Shown piece by piece: positions 11,899 to 22,435 of a DNA stretch of 64,000 bases. Below the pieces are notes generated by a model that saw only the letters and a list, made by a program, of their open reading frames with translations, was not told where the DNA came from and searched no databases. The first letter of the stretch is position 1. Each line of letters opens with the position of its first letter. The stretch comes from Entoloma clypeatum (Eukaryota; Basidiomycota; Agaricomycetes; Agaricales; Entolomataceae): positions 620,001 to 684,000 of the forward strand of contig OY751494.1 in NCBI GenBank assembly GCA_963565915.1, given 5' to 3'. A program made the translations under genes and the position numbers.

Positions 11899-13890
11899 TT
11901 AATAGCGCCCTTTGTATCCGCCATATCCATGTCGACCACCTTTGTGCTCCTCGTCCTTGTGCTCCTCGTCCTTGTGGAGGTCATCACGGTGCTTGAACTC
12001 TTCATGGCGTTCCTTGTCCTCGCGGTGCCTGAATTTGTCGTGCTTCTTCTTCTCGTCGTGGTGCTTTTCCTCCTCCTTGAACTTGGGAGCCTCACGGGAC
12101 TTGAAGTCGTCATGGCGGTGGAAGTTGTCGTGCTCACGGAATTTCTTGTCGTCGCGATGCTTGAACTCGTCCTTCTTCACTTCGTCATCGTGGTGCACTC
12201 TACGCTCGTCACGCTCCTTGTGGTCGTCCCACTTCTCGCCATAGCCGCCGTAGCCGTCGCGCTCTTTGCCATAGGAGTCCTGGCCATAGCCTTCGTGCTC
12301 CTTGCCGTAGCCGCCTAGCCCGTAGGAGCCCTTGCCGTAGCCGTCGCGCTCTTTGCCGTAGGAGTCCCTGCCATGGCCATCCTTCTTGCCAAACCCGAAC
12401 CACCCATCCTTCTCAAATCCCTCCCTCACGCCCTTGAAGACCTCCTCCTGGCTCTCTTCCCGGCGATAGATCTTCTTACCATAGTGATCGCCGCCATAGC
12501 CGCCGTACCTGCCATAGCCTCCGTAGCCACCGTGGTCGTGGCGGTCCTTGTGCTCTTCGTCCTTGTGGAGGTCATCGCGGTGCTTGAACTCTTTGTGTTC
12601 CTTCTTTTCGTCACGGTGCTTGAACTCGTCGTGGTGCTTCTTCTCGTCGTGGTCCTCGTAGATCTCCTTGAACTTGGCTGCCTCGCGGAACTTGAAGTCG
12701 TCATGGCGGTGGAAGTCATCGTGCTCACGGAACTTCTTTTCCTCGCGGTGCTTGAACTCGTCCTTCTTCACCTTGTCGTCGTGGTCGAAGTGCTCGCGCT
12801 CGAAGTCTTTGTGCCCGTAGCCACCGTAGCCACCGTCGCGGCGGTAGAAATGCTTGCCATAACCGTCACCGCCGTACCCATGACCGCCATAACCACCAAG
12901 CCCATAGCCGCCGTATCCATGGCGGCCCTCGTCCTTGTGCTTCTTGTCTTTGTGGTCGTCCTCACGGTGCTTGAACTCTTCATGGCGTTCCTTGTCCTCG
13001 TGGTGCCTGAACTTGTCGTGGTGCTTCTTCTCGTCGTGGTGCTTCTCCTCCTCCTTGAACTTGGCGGCTTCACGGAACTTGAAGTCGTTGTGGCGGTGGA
13101 ACTCGTCATGTTCGTGGCGTTCCTTGTCCTCGCGGTGCTTGAACTCCTCCTTTCTGTCCTTGTCTTCATGGTCGAAGTGCTCCCGCTCGAAGTCTTTGTG
13201 CCCGTAGCCACCGTAGCCACCGTCGCGGCGGTAGACGTGGTTTCCGCCATAGCCGCCGTAGCCACCGAGCCCGTAGTCACCGCCGTACCCATGACGGTCC
13301 TTGTGCTCCTTGTCCTTGTGGAAGTCATCGCGGTGCTTGAACTCCTCATGCTTCTTCTTGTCCTCGCGATGCTTGAACTCGTCGTGGTGCTTCTTCTCAT
13401 CGTGGTCCTCGTAGATCTCCTTGAATTTGGCGGCCTCGCGGAATTTGAAGTCGTCATGACGGTGGAAGTCGTCGTGCTCGCGGAACTTCTTTTCCTCACG
13501 GTGCTTGAACTCGTCCTTCTTCACCTTGTCGTCGTGGTCGAAGTGCTCCCGCTCAAAGTCTTTGTGCCCGTAGCCACCGTAGCCACCGTCGCGGCGGTAG
13601 AGATGCTTGCCATAGCCTTCACCGCCGTAGTGACGGTCCTTGTGCTCCTCGTCCTTGTGGAGGTCATCACGGTGCTTGAACTCTTCATGGCGGTCCTTCT
13701 CCTCGTAGTGCCTGAATTTGTCATGCTTCTTCTTCTCGTCGTGATGCCTCTCCTCCTCCTTGAACTTGGCAGCCTCACGGAATTTGAAGTCGTCATGGCG
13801 GTGGAACTCGTCGTGCTCACGGAATTTCTTGTCGTCGCGGTGCTTGAACTCGTCCTTCTTCACTTCTTCGTCGTGGTGAACTTTGCGCTC
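11899..13890 (-). repeat. Five coding tandem repeats of about 120 residues
   Basis: Translated on the minus strand, the block HDxFHRHxDFKxREAxKFKE recurs five times, at about 13800, 13455, 13090, 12685 and 12115. The second and fourth units share the variant KFKEIYEDHDEKKHHDEF and look more recently copied. The fifth unit is separated by a second copy of a WFGFGKKDGHGRDSYGKERD-type spacer. Confidence 0.7.
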
Positions 13891-14710
13891 GTCACGCTCC
13901 TTGTGATCGTCCCACTTCTTGCCATAGCCGCCATACCCACCGTGCTCCTGTCCGTGCCCGTCGCGCTGCTTGCCATAGCTGTCCTTGCCGTAGCCGTCGC
14001 GCTCCTTGCCGTGACCGTCGCCCTTGCTATACCCGCCGAACCACTCCCCCTTGGTGATCTTGGAGAACCAATCGTCCTTCTCGAAGTCGCCCTTGATGCC
14101 GCCGTACACGTCATCCTTGCCATCGTCCTTCTTGTCGGCGTGATGGTCGTCGCGCTTCTCGTGATGCTCGCGGTCCTTGTGCTCGTCCTTCTCCTTCTTG
14201 CGCTCCTCCTTCTTGTCCTCCTCCTTGTGCTTGTGCTCCTTCTTGTGCTCCTCCTCCTTATGCTCCTCCTTGTGCTTGTGCTCATCCTCCTTGCGCGACT
14301 CCTTGTGTTTATGCTCCTCCTTGTGCGACTCCTCGTGCTTGTGCTTGGATTTATGCTCTTCCTTGTGCTTGTGCTCGTCCTTGTGCTCCTTGTCCTTGCA
14401 GTCTTTGTGATACTTGTCCTTGTGGTCGTCGTCGCAGTTCTTGTCGAAGAAGTCTTTGCCCCAGTCTACAAAAGGCGCATCAGTAACAATGCCATAACCA
14501 GGTGAGAAAGTCGGCGCTGACCGAACTTGTCGTCGTACTGGTTGCCGTACGAGACATCCTACAAACAAACGATCAGTCAAAGGCGGTGCCACTACAATCG
14601 ACAATCATATTGACCTTGTCGTTGCGAGCGACGACGACCGGACCAGCAAGGGCGGAGCCCGTAGCGGTGGCAATGAGGACCACCGGAAGGAGGTTCTTGA
14701 TAGAAGGCAT
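11899..14710 (-). CDS. Secreted His/Lys/Asp/Glu-rich tandem-repeat protein with Arg-Arg repeat junctions
   Basis: No named family recognised. The ATG at 14710 gives a clear signal peptide (MPSIKNLLPVVLIATATGSA, then LAGPVVVARNDK). Two short introns (about 14615-14563 and 14525-14467) join to a last exon of about 860 codons. After a KHKEE-type charged stretch come five imperfect repeats of about 120 residues. Each has DEFKHRDDKKFREHD, then FHRHDDFKFREAAKFKE, then a Gly-Tyr-rich patch (GGYGGYG). Four junctions carry an aromatic residue plus Arg-Arg (HLYRRDGG, HVYRRDGG, HFYRRDGG, KIYRREES); Arg-Arg is otherwise almost absent. The pattern resembles Kex2-processed repeat precursors, so it may be cut into about 120-residue units after export. 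The His clusters could bind metal. The function is unknown. Confidence 0.75.
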
Positions 14711-14815
14711 GATAGATATAGTAATAAAAGAGTGTGTTTAAAGAGAGTGTGTTGGGGGAAGTAGTTGTTGTGAAGTCCCGGGACAGGTGAGGGAATATCG
14801 ACGAAACCGAGGGCC

Positions 14816-14823
14816 CTTTTATA
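14816..14823 (-). promoter_or_regulatory. TATA box of the secreted repeat protein gene
   Basis: Reads TATAAAAG on the minus strand about 106 bp upstream of the ATG at 14710, followed by a C/T-rich leader. This is typical spacing for strongly expressed fungal genes. Confidence 0.5.
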
Positions 14824-15255
14824 GGCTGGAGGACCGAGGCTGACATGGCTCAAAAATAGGCGAGGAAGGCTTGGCGGGGGGGTGAGATCGAGAAGAAAGT
14901 GAGACACTGTCATGCCTGTCAGATATCATATCACAATCAGAAAAACAAACATACCTAGAACTCATCGAGTGCCACTCTGGCAGTGTCGTCGCATCGGCAT
15001 AAGTGGCCTTGGCTTGTGCAGAGCAACGAGAAAAGCTGCCTCATGGTCCGAGCGCTTCGCTGGCTGAATGATTTTTGAGCGTCAACGCCATTGTGTGTCG
15101 TTGACTCGAAATCAACCAGCGTGTGTGAGAGAGAGGCTCACTGAACGCTGGAAAGGAATATTCTAAACGATTTATATTTGTAGACGATACACTGCTATTA
15201 TACCTGATAGTACCTATGTAAACGAGCACAATGCACGATATCTGAGAGGGTTACA

Positions 15256-15286
15256 AAGAGAGAGAGAGAGAGAAAGAGAGAGAGAA
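15256..15286. repeat. GA-rich microsatellite
   Basis: A short run of AG dinucleotides with one AA interruption lies in the 3' flank of the cyclin gene. Confidence 0.7.
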
Positions 15287-15400
15287 TAAAATATAAGATG
15301 GAAAGGAACTCTACAAATGTACACACAGCAGTCTTCAAGAATTATTGAACAGCAATAGGGAGAGGGGAGGGGGGACAAACAGAACCCAGGAATCCAGTCC

Positions 15401-17241
15401 TCAAGGACTCTCCATCGCATAATCCCCTCCCACATGGGCATACGCCTTCTCCTTCCCAGGCGTCCCCCCTGCAGACTCCTCACGCTCACTCCCAGAACTC
15501 CTGGTGCGCTTCCTCGTCTCCTTCCTCGACTGCACTTCCGCTTTCCTCTCCGAGTCCCGCCCCACAAGGACCCCTCCCCTCTGGAGATCATCCTCATCCT
15601 CCGTACCCTCCTCCTCGCACACATCACCCTCATCCCCACCCTCATCCCCCGTATCCCACATCGACCCCAAGCTCGCCCGGCTCTCCGGCCTCTCCCTATC
15701 ATACACGCTCCCACTGCCACTCCGCTCACTCTCAACAGAGTACACACTCGCCGCGTCCCCGCCATACCCATACACGCTCCCAGGCCGTATCGTCGGCTCA
15801 TCATCCGTCGTCGTACTCTCCCCTTCCTCCGTCTCCGCTTCCGTCTCCGTCTCCGTCTCAGCGTCCGACCGGCCATCACCGTCGTCGGCGAGCGGCGACC
15901 TTATACGGTGGTTCACTGCTGGTGGGTGTAGATGCGGATGCGGATGCGGTTGAGTAAACGAAGAGGACGAGGAACCATGCGCATATGACGTCCCAGCGCC
16001 GATATTTGTCGGTTGAGGTCCATACACCTTTCCGTTGCTCCCGTGATGAGACGACAATGCAGACGACGGCCCGGGCAACACGCCCCCATATGCATCAATC
16101 GCCCCCATCTGGACAAGGGCTGCATGCGAGGGCTGCCCGGCAGCAACATGGCGGGGTGGATGTGCTCGCTGGAGCCGCGATGAAGACACCATCGGGGGCG
16201 GTATGGGTAGTGGGGCGGGCGAGGGCGAGGGTGAGGGTGATGGAGCGGTGGATGTGGATGATGCTGCACGACCGTTGGTGAGATGACTAGAAGAAACAGG
16301 AGGAGGGCGGGGTGGGGCTGGGTTGAGTGTTATAGTGGTGGATTCGGAGGCAGATGTGGAGAAGAGGATGAGCTGTTCAGCATATCGTTGCATCTCGGCA
16401 GTCGAGATGACGAGACGGAAGTCATTGAGGAGGAGGAACTGCAATTCGAGTTCGTTGAGCTCTGCGAGTGGTAGACCCCCAACCTGTAACGATATCAAGA
16501 CAAATAAGATAGAGAACCGCGAGAGAGAGACTATAAACGAACCTTTGCATATCGCGAATTTGTGTAAAACACATCGCTGAAGAATTTGCTAGCGACGGTC
16601 ACACCGGCGATGACGAGTCGGTGGATATTGTAAGAATCAATGACAAAACCCCTCCCGACGGCATCGTTGCTCAATTTGCTCATACGGTCAAAGTAAACCA
16701 GAAGGGCAAGGAAGACCTCGTTTGTCGTCGGGCAGTATTTCAAAATCCGAAGTAGATACGCCTCCAGCGAGATCGTCGGTATATTGCGCGCATGGAAGGT
16801 CAGCGTCGATGAAGCAGTAACCAGCGCGCCCCGCGAGGCCGTCGTCAACGTCGGCCACAACGCAGAGTGGACATCAAGGTGTGAATGTTGAGTCGAATGT
16901 GTGGGTGTCACCGCCGGCGAGAGTGCGTCATTCGTAGCGGCGATCTGCGTCAGGAGAGAGGCGAGGAGACGAAGCAGATCCGGGGTAGGGTAGGAGTGGA
17001 TATTGACTGGGGGTGACGGTGGTGCTGAGGGTGGTGGAGGTGCTGGTGCGGGTGCTGGTGGCGGTTCAACGGGCGGGGGCGGGGTGGCAGGCTGAGGCTT
17101 TACTTGGAGATAAATGGGGGGACGCGTGATGAAGGACGCCGAGGGCGAAGGGCGGGAAGTTCTGCGGAAGGTGGCGGAGGAGGAGGAAGATCTTATAGAG
17201 GGGTGATGGGCAACGACGACGGGATGTGCGATCGCTAGCAT
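15401..17241 (-). CDS. Pho80/PCL-like cyclin
   Basis: Regulatory subunit for a Pho85-type cyclin-dependent kinase, in phosphate response or cell-cycle control. The ATG at 17241 starts MLAIAHPVVVAHHPSIRSSS. A Pro-rich linker precedes the cyclin box: FHARNIPTISLEAYLLRILK, then EVFLALLVYFDRM, then YNIHRLVIAGVTVASKFFSD and VFYTNSRYAKV. One intron (about 16540-16483) joins to GGLPLAELNELELQFLLLND and FRLVISTAEMQRYAEQLIL. The C-terminal 280 residues are low-complexity Ser/Pro/Glu and end at 15401. The RYAKVGG..ELNxLEL..L signature is that of the Pho80-like family. Which PCL it is cannot be told. Confidence 0.87.
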
Positions 17242-19825
17242 AACAGAATAACAGTAAAAAAATTCAAATCAAATCAAGGAGATTGTTGGTTGCTTTGGCT
17301 TTGTTTGGATTTTCTACCACGTTCATCGCACCGTTCAAATACTCACAACTTTCTCTCCTAAAGGTCAGGCGCCAAGAAGTCAATATCAGACATCTTCTGA
17401 TTGTTTTTTTTTATAGGAGGAGCCCGTCCATCTCGGAATAACACAGTTTGTAGATCCCACGCCCTCGTAAATACAAGCGTCGCTCGGAGGACTACATACA
17501 CATGTTTGAGTTGGTCCACAGCCTTGTCGACGCTCTTTTCTAACATCATTAACAAGTTTGACAGGGTATTGAACATTGGCCCCTAGCCTGTCAGTCGGCC
17601 CCTTTTCTTTCCAGCCACATTGCGATAGACGTCATGTATGATGAAAGCGCGTGAAATAGAAGAAATGACTCGAAACACCACATCGAGCATTAACCAACTA
17701 CGTACGGCAATGTCGTAAACCCCCTGTTGGGATCGGTGTCGACGCGCTGCGTGTTATACGTCCAGTCCGCCGACCTTCACAGCCTATGTATGAGTATCCT
17801 TCTCTCTCCCCATAAAATAGACACTCATTCGTAAGTACTGGCGGCAAGGAAGCGGCCTTTCAGTCCTATTGAATGCCACGGGTTTAGAAACCTGTGGGTC
17901 GCTCCTATCGTGTCTGCAAAACCCTCGACCATACCTCGGGCGTGTGAGGAAACTTTGTATCATTCAGGTTCAATTTTTCCATCACAACTGACATCAACGG
18001 CAAATCCATCCCGAGACTCGCACTGGAAAAACCGTGACCCGCCAGGCCCAGAATGTGAGTTCACGGTGCCCGGCCTCATGAGAAACAAAGGACTAACAAG
18101 GTCAAGTTGAAGGATCGCAATCAGATAGCACGTAAAGTTCAACACGTATCTTACGCGACTCCTCGGCAAGCTGCTCAAGCGTGGAAAGTCGACGATGCAC
18201 ACCGTCAAGGAGCGCCCTGGATAGTGAAAGTCTCTCATGAGTGTGTACAACTCTACACCGGTGTTCGAATGTATTTTTGGCCATCTTTAGATGCAGAGAC
18301 ATGTGCGGTGCATTAAAACACCATTCAATATTCGCCGTCCATCAACCCGGTATCGTCACTTGATATAAAAAGGATGCAGGAAGTGTTCGTTACTCTATGT
18401 GTCTCAGTGCCTTTTCATCCTCACCCCCTGCATCGGAAGCACGTAGAACCAGTGAGCGATGCATCGTCGGCTGGGTTAACTGCCAGAAATGTGGCTGCTG
18501 CTAACGGGGAATTCACTGTCCCATTTGCCGACTCGGATTGTTCGTTTGGATGCCTTGCGTGTTGAAATAATGCCATAAATCAGACCCTGGCCTCTCAACT
18601 GATAAGTCTGCAAATGATAACCTCATGGTTGCGCGCACTCACGACCAGCCACGAAATATTGATTAGTCTCGCGTTAATTTCGCTGGACCGCCGCTCGTTC
18701 ATAGCCCCCCATTCCGTTCATCCTCGTACCGGCATGCACCACGCAGTTGTCGGTTTCGTCCTCGTATGCGTTCCCGTCACCCCTATATAGTTGTTGGCCT
18801 TCGCCGCACTCAATAAACTTGCTTGCTCCTCCCAGAGCCTACAACCACAAAAGGCAGAAGAACAGGACGGAAGTAAGTATTTCAAGTTAGACTCGTAGCG
18901 CATGGTATCTCCCATGTATAGTCAGTACTCAGTTATGGAACACAAAAATTTCTCACTAGCCTAGTAGACAAGGTATGTCACGGCCTGCCACTGCACCCGC
19001 CTCTGAGTCAACCTGAAGGTGGAGAAATCAAACCTGTATGGCGCCCTTCCCTTTTAGTAGTAGTTCGTGACAGCGAGAACAGTAGTTCCGAGAGTCCGAG
19101 TGTTGTATTCATCGAGAAAAGCGAAGGCACTTTCATGCACACCCTTCCACCTCCGAAAATGCAATTCTGCCAAATAGAATACAAGTAGAATCAACATTCA
19201 ATGTGTTCCTGATAGTCAGTTTGGTTATAAGTGCTCGTGTTCAGCTTGCACCAGATCCACCACGATTTGAGGGAAATACTCTGTTTATGTAATCAAATTG
19301 GCGCGTCGCGACGCGTCTCGGCGTAGCAACAAATCAACTGCCTTCAACCGTTCAACGAAACTCCTGTCCTCCCCCCGAACAACACTTCCCCCACCCCAAT
19401 ACATGTATGGGAAATCTCAAAAAGATTTTCCGGTGGAGTCCACACAGGAAACGGTCAGCTTTCCAACAAGAAAATGCTTCATCCCTCAGATCTTCTACCA
19501 CAATGCTGGATGATAATGCCCGACTGAACAAAGAGAATGATGACCCGTTGCAGGGTCAGGTCGCGCGTGGATAACTTATAGCCCGATCAAGGCAGTGGCG
19601 AGGCATCTGGAAGCATGGATGGACCTGAGGAGGATGATAGTGATGATGAAATGCTATTATACCATTAACTAAGCTGCAACCTGGTTGTAATTGTACTTTA
19701 CCTGGACATATAATAGTAGTTCCGAACTTATTTGTCGTGCGGGGGCATCGAAATAAGGAGAAGAATGCGAGAGGAACATTGATCGCGAGGATTTGCCACA
19801 GAAAACACAGTTTGGTCATTACATA
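17242..19825. other. Large intergenic region before the mobile-element island
   Basis: About 2.6 kb with no recognised gene. Two minus-strand stretches look exon-like. At 17358-17576 a helical segment NLLMMLEKSVDKAVDQLKH can splice to KMSDIDFLAPDL. At about 18110-18290 an ATG opens MAKNTFEHRCRVVHTHERLS followed by a coiled-coil-like RRLSTLEQLAEES and a GTAAG donor. They might be parts of one small coiled-coil protein, but I could not join them in frame. Confidence 0.35.
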
Positions 19826-20036
19826 CAGTGCCTCACAAAACTGATTCAATGTTTGTTGCTTTTTGAATACCTTCAAGATAACTCTGCAAAGAATACCAAT
19901 TGAATTAAACCTTTGGTATATAATTGAAAGCCCTACTTCAGGGCTTTCAGAATATAAAGGAATCATATGATTTAGATCAGAATCCATGGAGATATGATTA
20001 AATTAAATCAGCAACTCATTGAATCAGTTTTGTGAG
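19826..20036 (+). repeat. Left 211-bp terminal inverted repeat of the Tc1 element
   Basis: The 20-bp site CTCACAAAACTGATTCAATG sits near the outer end (19832-19851), and its exact reverse complement sits at the inner edge (20017-20036). The middle is diverged relative to the right repeat but still alignable, including the AAAGCCCT.CTTCAGG segment. Confidence 0.85.
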
Positions 20037-20187
20037 TACCTATGGCAATTATCAGAATCAAATGCTTCACTCGTTGTATGGTAACCAGTTGTCATGACTT
20101 ACTGATGGAACTTGAATAGAACCCTGATGGGTTGTCAAGGAAAGTTGTATAAGAAGAATCCAACCTCAACAGCCTCCATAATTAATC

Positions 20188-21204
20188 ATGCGCCCTATCT
20201 CCTCTTCCCACAAGGAAAACATTCTTTCTCTGGCCTCCAATGGTCACTCCACTTGTCATATTGCCTCTAACCTGGGTGTCAGCCAACCAACTGTCTCCAG
20301 AGTGCTTCAGAATCTTCTTCCTCATCGCAATCTCTCTTCTGGTGGTCGTCCATCCAAGCTTTCTCCCACCAACACACGAAACATACTTTCACAAATCACC
20401 TCAGGGAGAGCCTCCAATGCTGTGCAGGCTACCAAACACATCAACACTGTCATCTCCAATCCTGTCTCCCCAGAAACTGTGAGAAGGGTTCTCAGAAAAC
20501 ATGAATTCAAGGCTGTAACAAAGAAGAAAAGACCTTTCTTAAAGGCCATACATCGGAAGAGGCGGTTGGCATTTGCTATGAAGCACAGGGAATGGACAGT
20601 GGAGGACTGGAAGAGGGTCATTTGGTCAGATGAGACCAAAATCAACAGGTTTGGGTCAGATGGCAAGGAATGGGTCTGGAAAAAGAAGGGTGAGGGGCTT
20701 ATTGAAAGAGAGGTTCAGGGCACAGTCAAGTTTGGGGGAGGAAATATTATGGTTTGGGGTTGTATGGGTTGGAAAGGTGTGGGGAGACTTGCAGAGGTTG
20801 AGGGGAGGATGGATGCTGATCAGTATGTGTCCATTTTGGAGGACAATTTGCTGCCCAGCATGGAGGAGAGTGGAATCTCTGAAGAGGAGATCATTTTTCA
20901 GCAGGACAATGACCCCAAGCACACCTCCAAGAAGGCCAAAAAATGGATGAACAGCAAGAATATTGCTCTGCTGGATTGGCCTGCACAGTCCCCAGACCTC
21001 AATCCTATTGAACACCTCTGGGTTCATATTAAAAGGAAGTTGAATGAATATCCAACACCACCCAAGGGAGTCTGGGAGATTTGGGACAGAGCAGCAGAGG
21101 TGTGGAATAATATAGAGCCAGAAGTGTGTCAAAACCTGATAGAAAGTATGCCAAGAAGGGTAGAGGCAGTAATCAAAGCTAAGGGGGGTAATACCAAGTA
21201 CTAA
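20188..21204 (+). CDS. Tc1/mariner-family DD34E transposase
   Basis: A 338-residue intact transposase that cuts and pastes the element at TA sites. The N-terminal paired-like helix-turn-helix region includes ILSLASNGHSTCHIASNLGV and SQPTVSRVLQNLL. A GRP(S) linker (SSGGRPSKLS) follows, then a second DNA-binding half. The catalytic acids are visible: first Asp in VIWSDETKINRFG, second Asp in FQQDNDPKHTSKKAK, and Glu in PDLNPIEHLW, with 34 residues between the last two. Length is standard and there is no stop, frameshift or intron, unlike the decayed LINE and copia copies nearby. Confidence 0.95.
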   Translation: MRPISSSHKENILSLASNGHSTCHIASNLGVSQPTVSRVLQNLLPHRNLSSGGRPSKLSPTNTRNILSQITSGRASNAVQATKHINTVISNPVSPETVRRVLRKHEFKAVTKKKRPFLKAIHRKRRLAFAMKHREWTVEDWKRVIWSDETKINRFGSDGKEWVWKKKGEGLIEREVQGTVKFGGGNIMVWGCMGWKGVGRLAEVEGRMDADQYVSILEDNLLPSMEESGISEEEIIFQQDNDPKHTSKKAKKWMNSKNIALLDWPAQSPDLNPIEHLWVHIKRKLNEYPTPPKGVWEIWDRAAEVWNNIEPEVCQNLIESMPRRVEAVIKAKGGNTKY

Positions 21205-21233
21205 AGTATAAAATACTGTATTTATTGTACATA

Positions 21234-21444
21234 CTCACAAAACTGATTCAATGAGTCCCTGGAGTAATTTGATCATATATTGATCATTTTTTATGGGAAT
21301 TACATAATTACTGCAGATTCCGAGAGTCCTGAAGCAGGGCTTTTAACCAGGTACCAATACCGTCTTTTGACTGGCATTATTTGCAAAGTTATTTTGAAGG
21401 TATTCACAAAGTAGCAAACATTGAATCAGTTTTGTGAGGCACTG
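21234..21444 (-). repeat. Right 211-bp terminal inverted repeat of the Tc1 element
   Basis: Mirror of the left repeat. The inner site CTCACAAAACTGATTCAATG is at 21234-21253 and the outer reverse-complement copy at 21419-21438. The length equals the left repeat exactly. Confidence 0.85.
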
Positions 21445-21481
21445 TAAGCTCACACATTTCGAATTGAGGTTGCCAGAGCCC

Positions 21482-21974
21482 ACATACAGAGGTCCCAAAG
21501 GTCCGCGAGTCACGCCGGTTGTTCTCTAGTTGAATTTATGAAGCTCGACGATCTAATTTCACCCTCTTCGGAGAACTATGGCTGCCCGTGCCTTGTGAAT
21601 GTATTACAATGACTTCCAGTAAGGCAATATCTTGATTCCAAATGATACCCTTCGGTCGGCCACCACCAAAACATATCGGCTCGAGAGGAAAAGACCTGGC
21701 ATGTGGATTGGTCTCATCCTGTGCACAAAGATGATGTACAGGATCTGTGTTTACTCGTCTGCGATTGCTTTTTTGTATGGTTGAGAAGAGATGGAGAAAA
21801 AAATATTTGGCCAACTTGGGGATTGAACCCAAGACATTTGCCTTATTAGGACAATGCTCTAACCAACTGAGCTAGTCGGCCAATGTGAAATGAGGGTCGC
21901 ATACATACATTGTACACACTCCGCAGAGGTGACACGTGCACGTTGATTCTCTTTTTGCTTTAGCCTTTGAGTCA
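21482..21974. repeat. Duplicated 493-bp tRNA-Ile block, copy 1
   Basis: Begins ACATACAGAGGTCCCAAAGG and ends GCCTTTGAGTCA. A second copy of the same 493-bp length exists at 28274-28371 plus 33713-34107, split by a copia element. The copies differ only by scattered, mostly C/T and G/A, substitutions. Confidence 0.9.
21808..21881 (-). tRNA. tRNA-Ile (anticodon AAT), copy 1
   Basis: Minus-strand 74-nt cloverleaf: acceptor GGCCGAC pairs with GTTGGCC (one G-U), D arm GCTCAGTTGGTTAGAGC, anticodon arm TTGTC-CTAATAA-GGCAA with anticodon AAT, and T arm TTGGG-TTCAATC-CCCAA. No intron. A run of seven T directly downstream (minus strand, about 21795-21801) is the expected pol III terminator. It lies in a duplicated block beside mobile elements but keeps all stems, so it is probably functional. 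Confidence 0.95.
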
Positions 21975-22060
21975 GCGGCAGTCTGGCGTAACGGTCATGC
22001 TGTCTGCATCTTAGATTAGTGTGCCTAGGGAAAGGTCACTGGTTTGAATCCAGCTGATTC
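21975..22060 (+). other. tRNA-like head of the LINE leader with A-box and B-box matches
   Basis: TGGCGTAACGG at 21984-21994 resembles a pol III A box. GGTTTGAATCC at 22041-22051 is a B box with one C-to-T change from GGTTCGAATCC. Spacing fits a type II tRNA. It may serve as an internal promoter; no clear complete cloverleaf is seen. Confidence 0.5.
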
Positions 22061-22339
22061 CAACACCTGGTAAGTCTATCATGGGAGTGTCTCCTATGAT
22101 AGCACAAAGTTGGGGGTGCACGGAGTAGTCATGTGTCATTGCATAATATCACATGATGGAACATGTTTCCATATAACATCGGTCCAACCTTAGTAAAGTT
22201 GGGCAGCTGCTGGGCTACTGGCGCTGGTGGTATAGAGTCACATGATTGCTGACTATGGGCTATCCTGGGTGAGAACCAGTATAAAAAGCCGCCCCAGCAT
22301 GATGACTAACTCCCTAAGTAGCCCCACGGGGCAACTAGT

Positions 22340-22435
22340 TCCTGGGTTGGTAGTGATGCCTTAAGTGGTGACCTGCTGATTCAGGGGCAGGTGTCCAGAT
22401 GGGACTGGTGATGCCTTAAGTGGTGACCCGGCACT
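22340..22435 (+). repeat. Short direct repeat in LINE leader
   Basis: The phrase TGATGCCTTAAGTGGTGACC occurs twice, about 55 bp apart (near 22354 and 22409), inside a G-rich non-coding leader. Confidence 0.7.

Larger units (their letters stand above)
14711..15400. other. Intergenic region upstream of the repeat protein
   Basis: Holds the promoter of the repeat protein, including a TATA box at 14816-14823, and a GA-rich microsatellite near 15256-15286. Nothing coding is supported. Confidence 0.5.
19826..21444 (+). mobile_element. Tc1-type DNA transposon, apparently complete
   Basis: The 1,619-bp element is flanked by TA on both sides (19824-19825 and 21445-21446), the Tc1/mariner target duplication. 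Both ends start CAGTGCCTCACAAAACTGAT. The two terminal inverted repeats are each 211 bp and bracket one uninterrupted transposase gene. Uninterrupted coding and preserved ends suggest recent activity. Confidence 0.93.

Noticed and set aside
12373..14505. 710-codon open frame on the plus strand
   Set aside because: It is exactly antisense to the secreted repeat protein. Its Val/Leu/Ala-only composition is the reverse complement of Lys/His/Glu/Asp codons, so it is a shadow.
15256..15286. Possible CRISPR-like or satellite array
   Set aside because: Simple dinucleotide microsatellite with no spacers; no CRISPR-like array was seen anywhere in the window.
15214..15879. 221-codon Arg-rich minus-strand frame
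   Set aside because: Shifted frame of the Ser/Glu-rich tail of the Pho80-like cyclin plus its 3' flank.
19556..19987. 143-codon minus-strand frame
   Set aside because: Crosses the outer end and TIR of the Tc1 element and host flank, so it is a chance frame.
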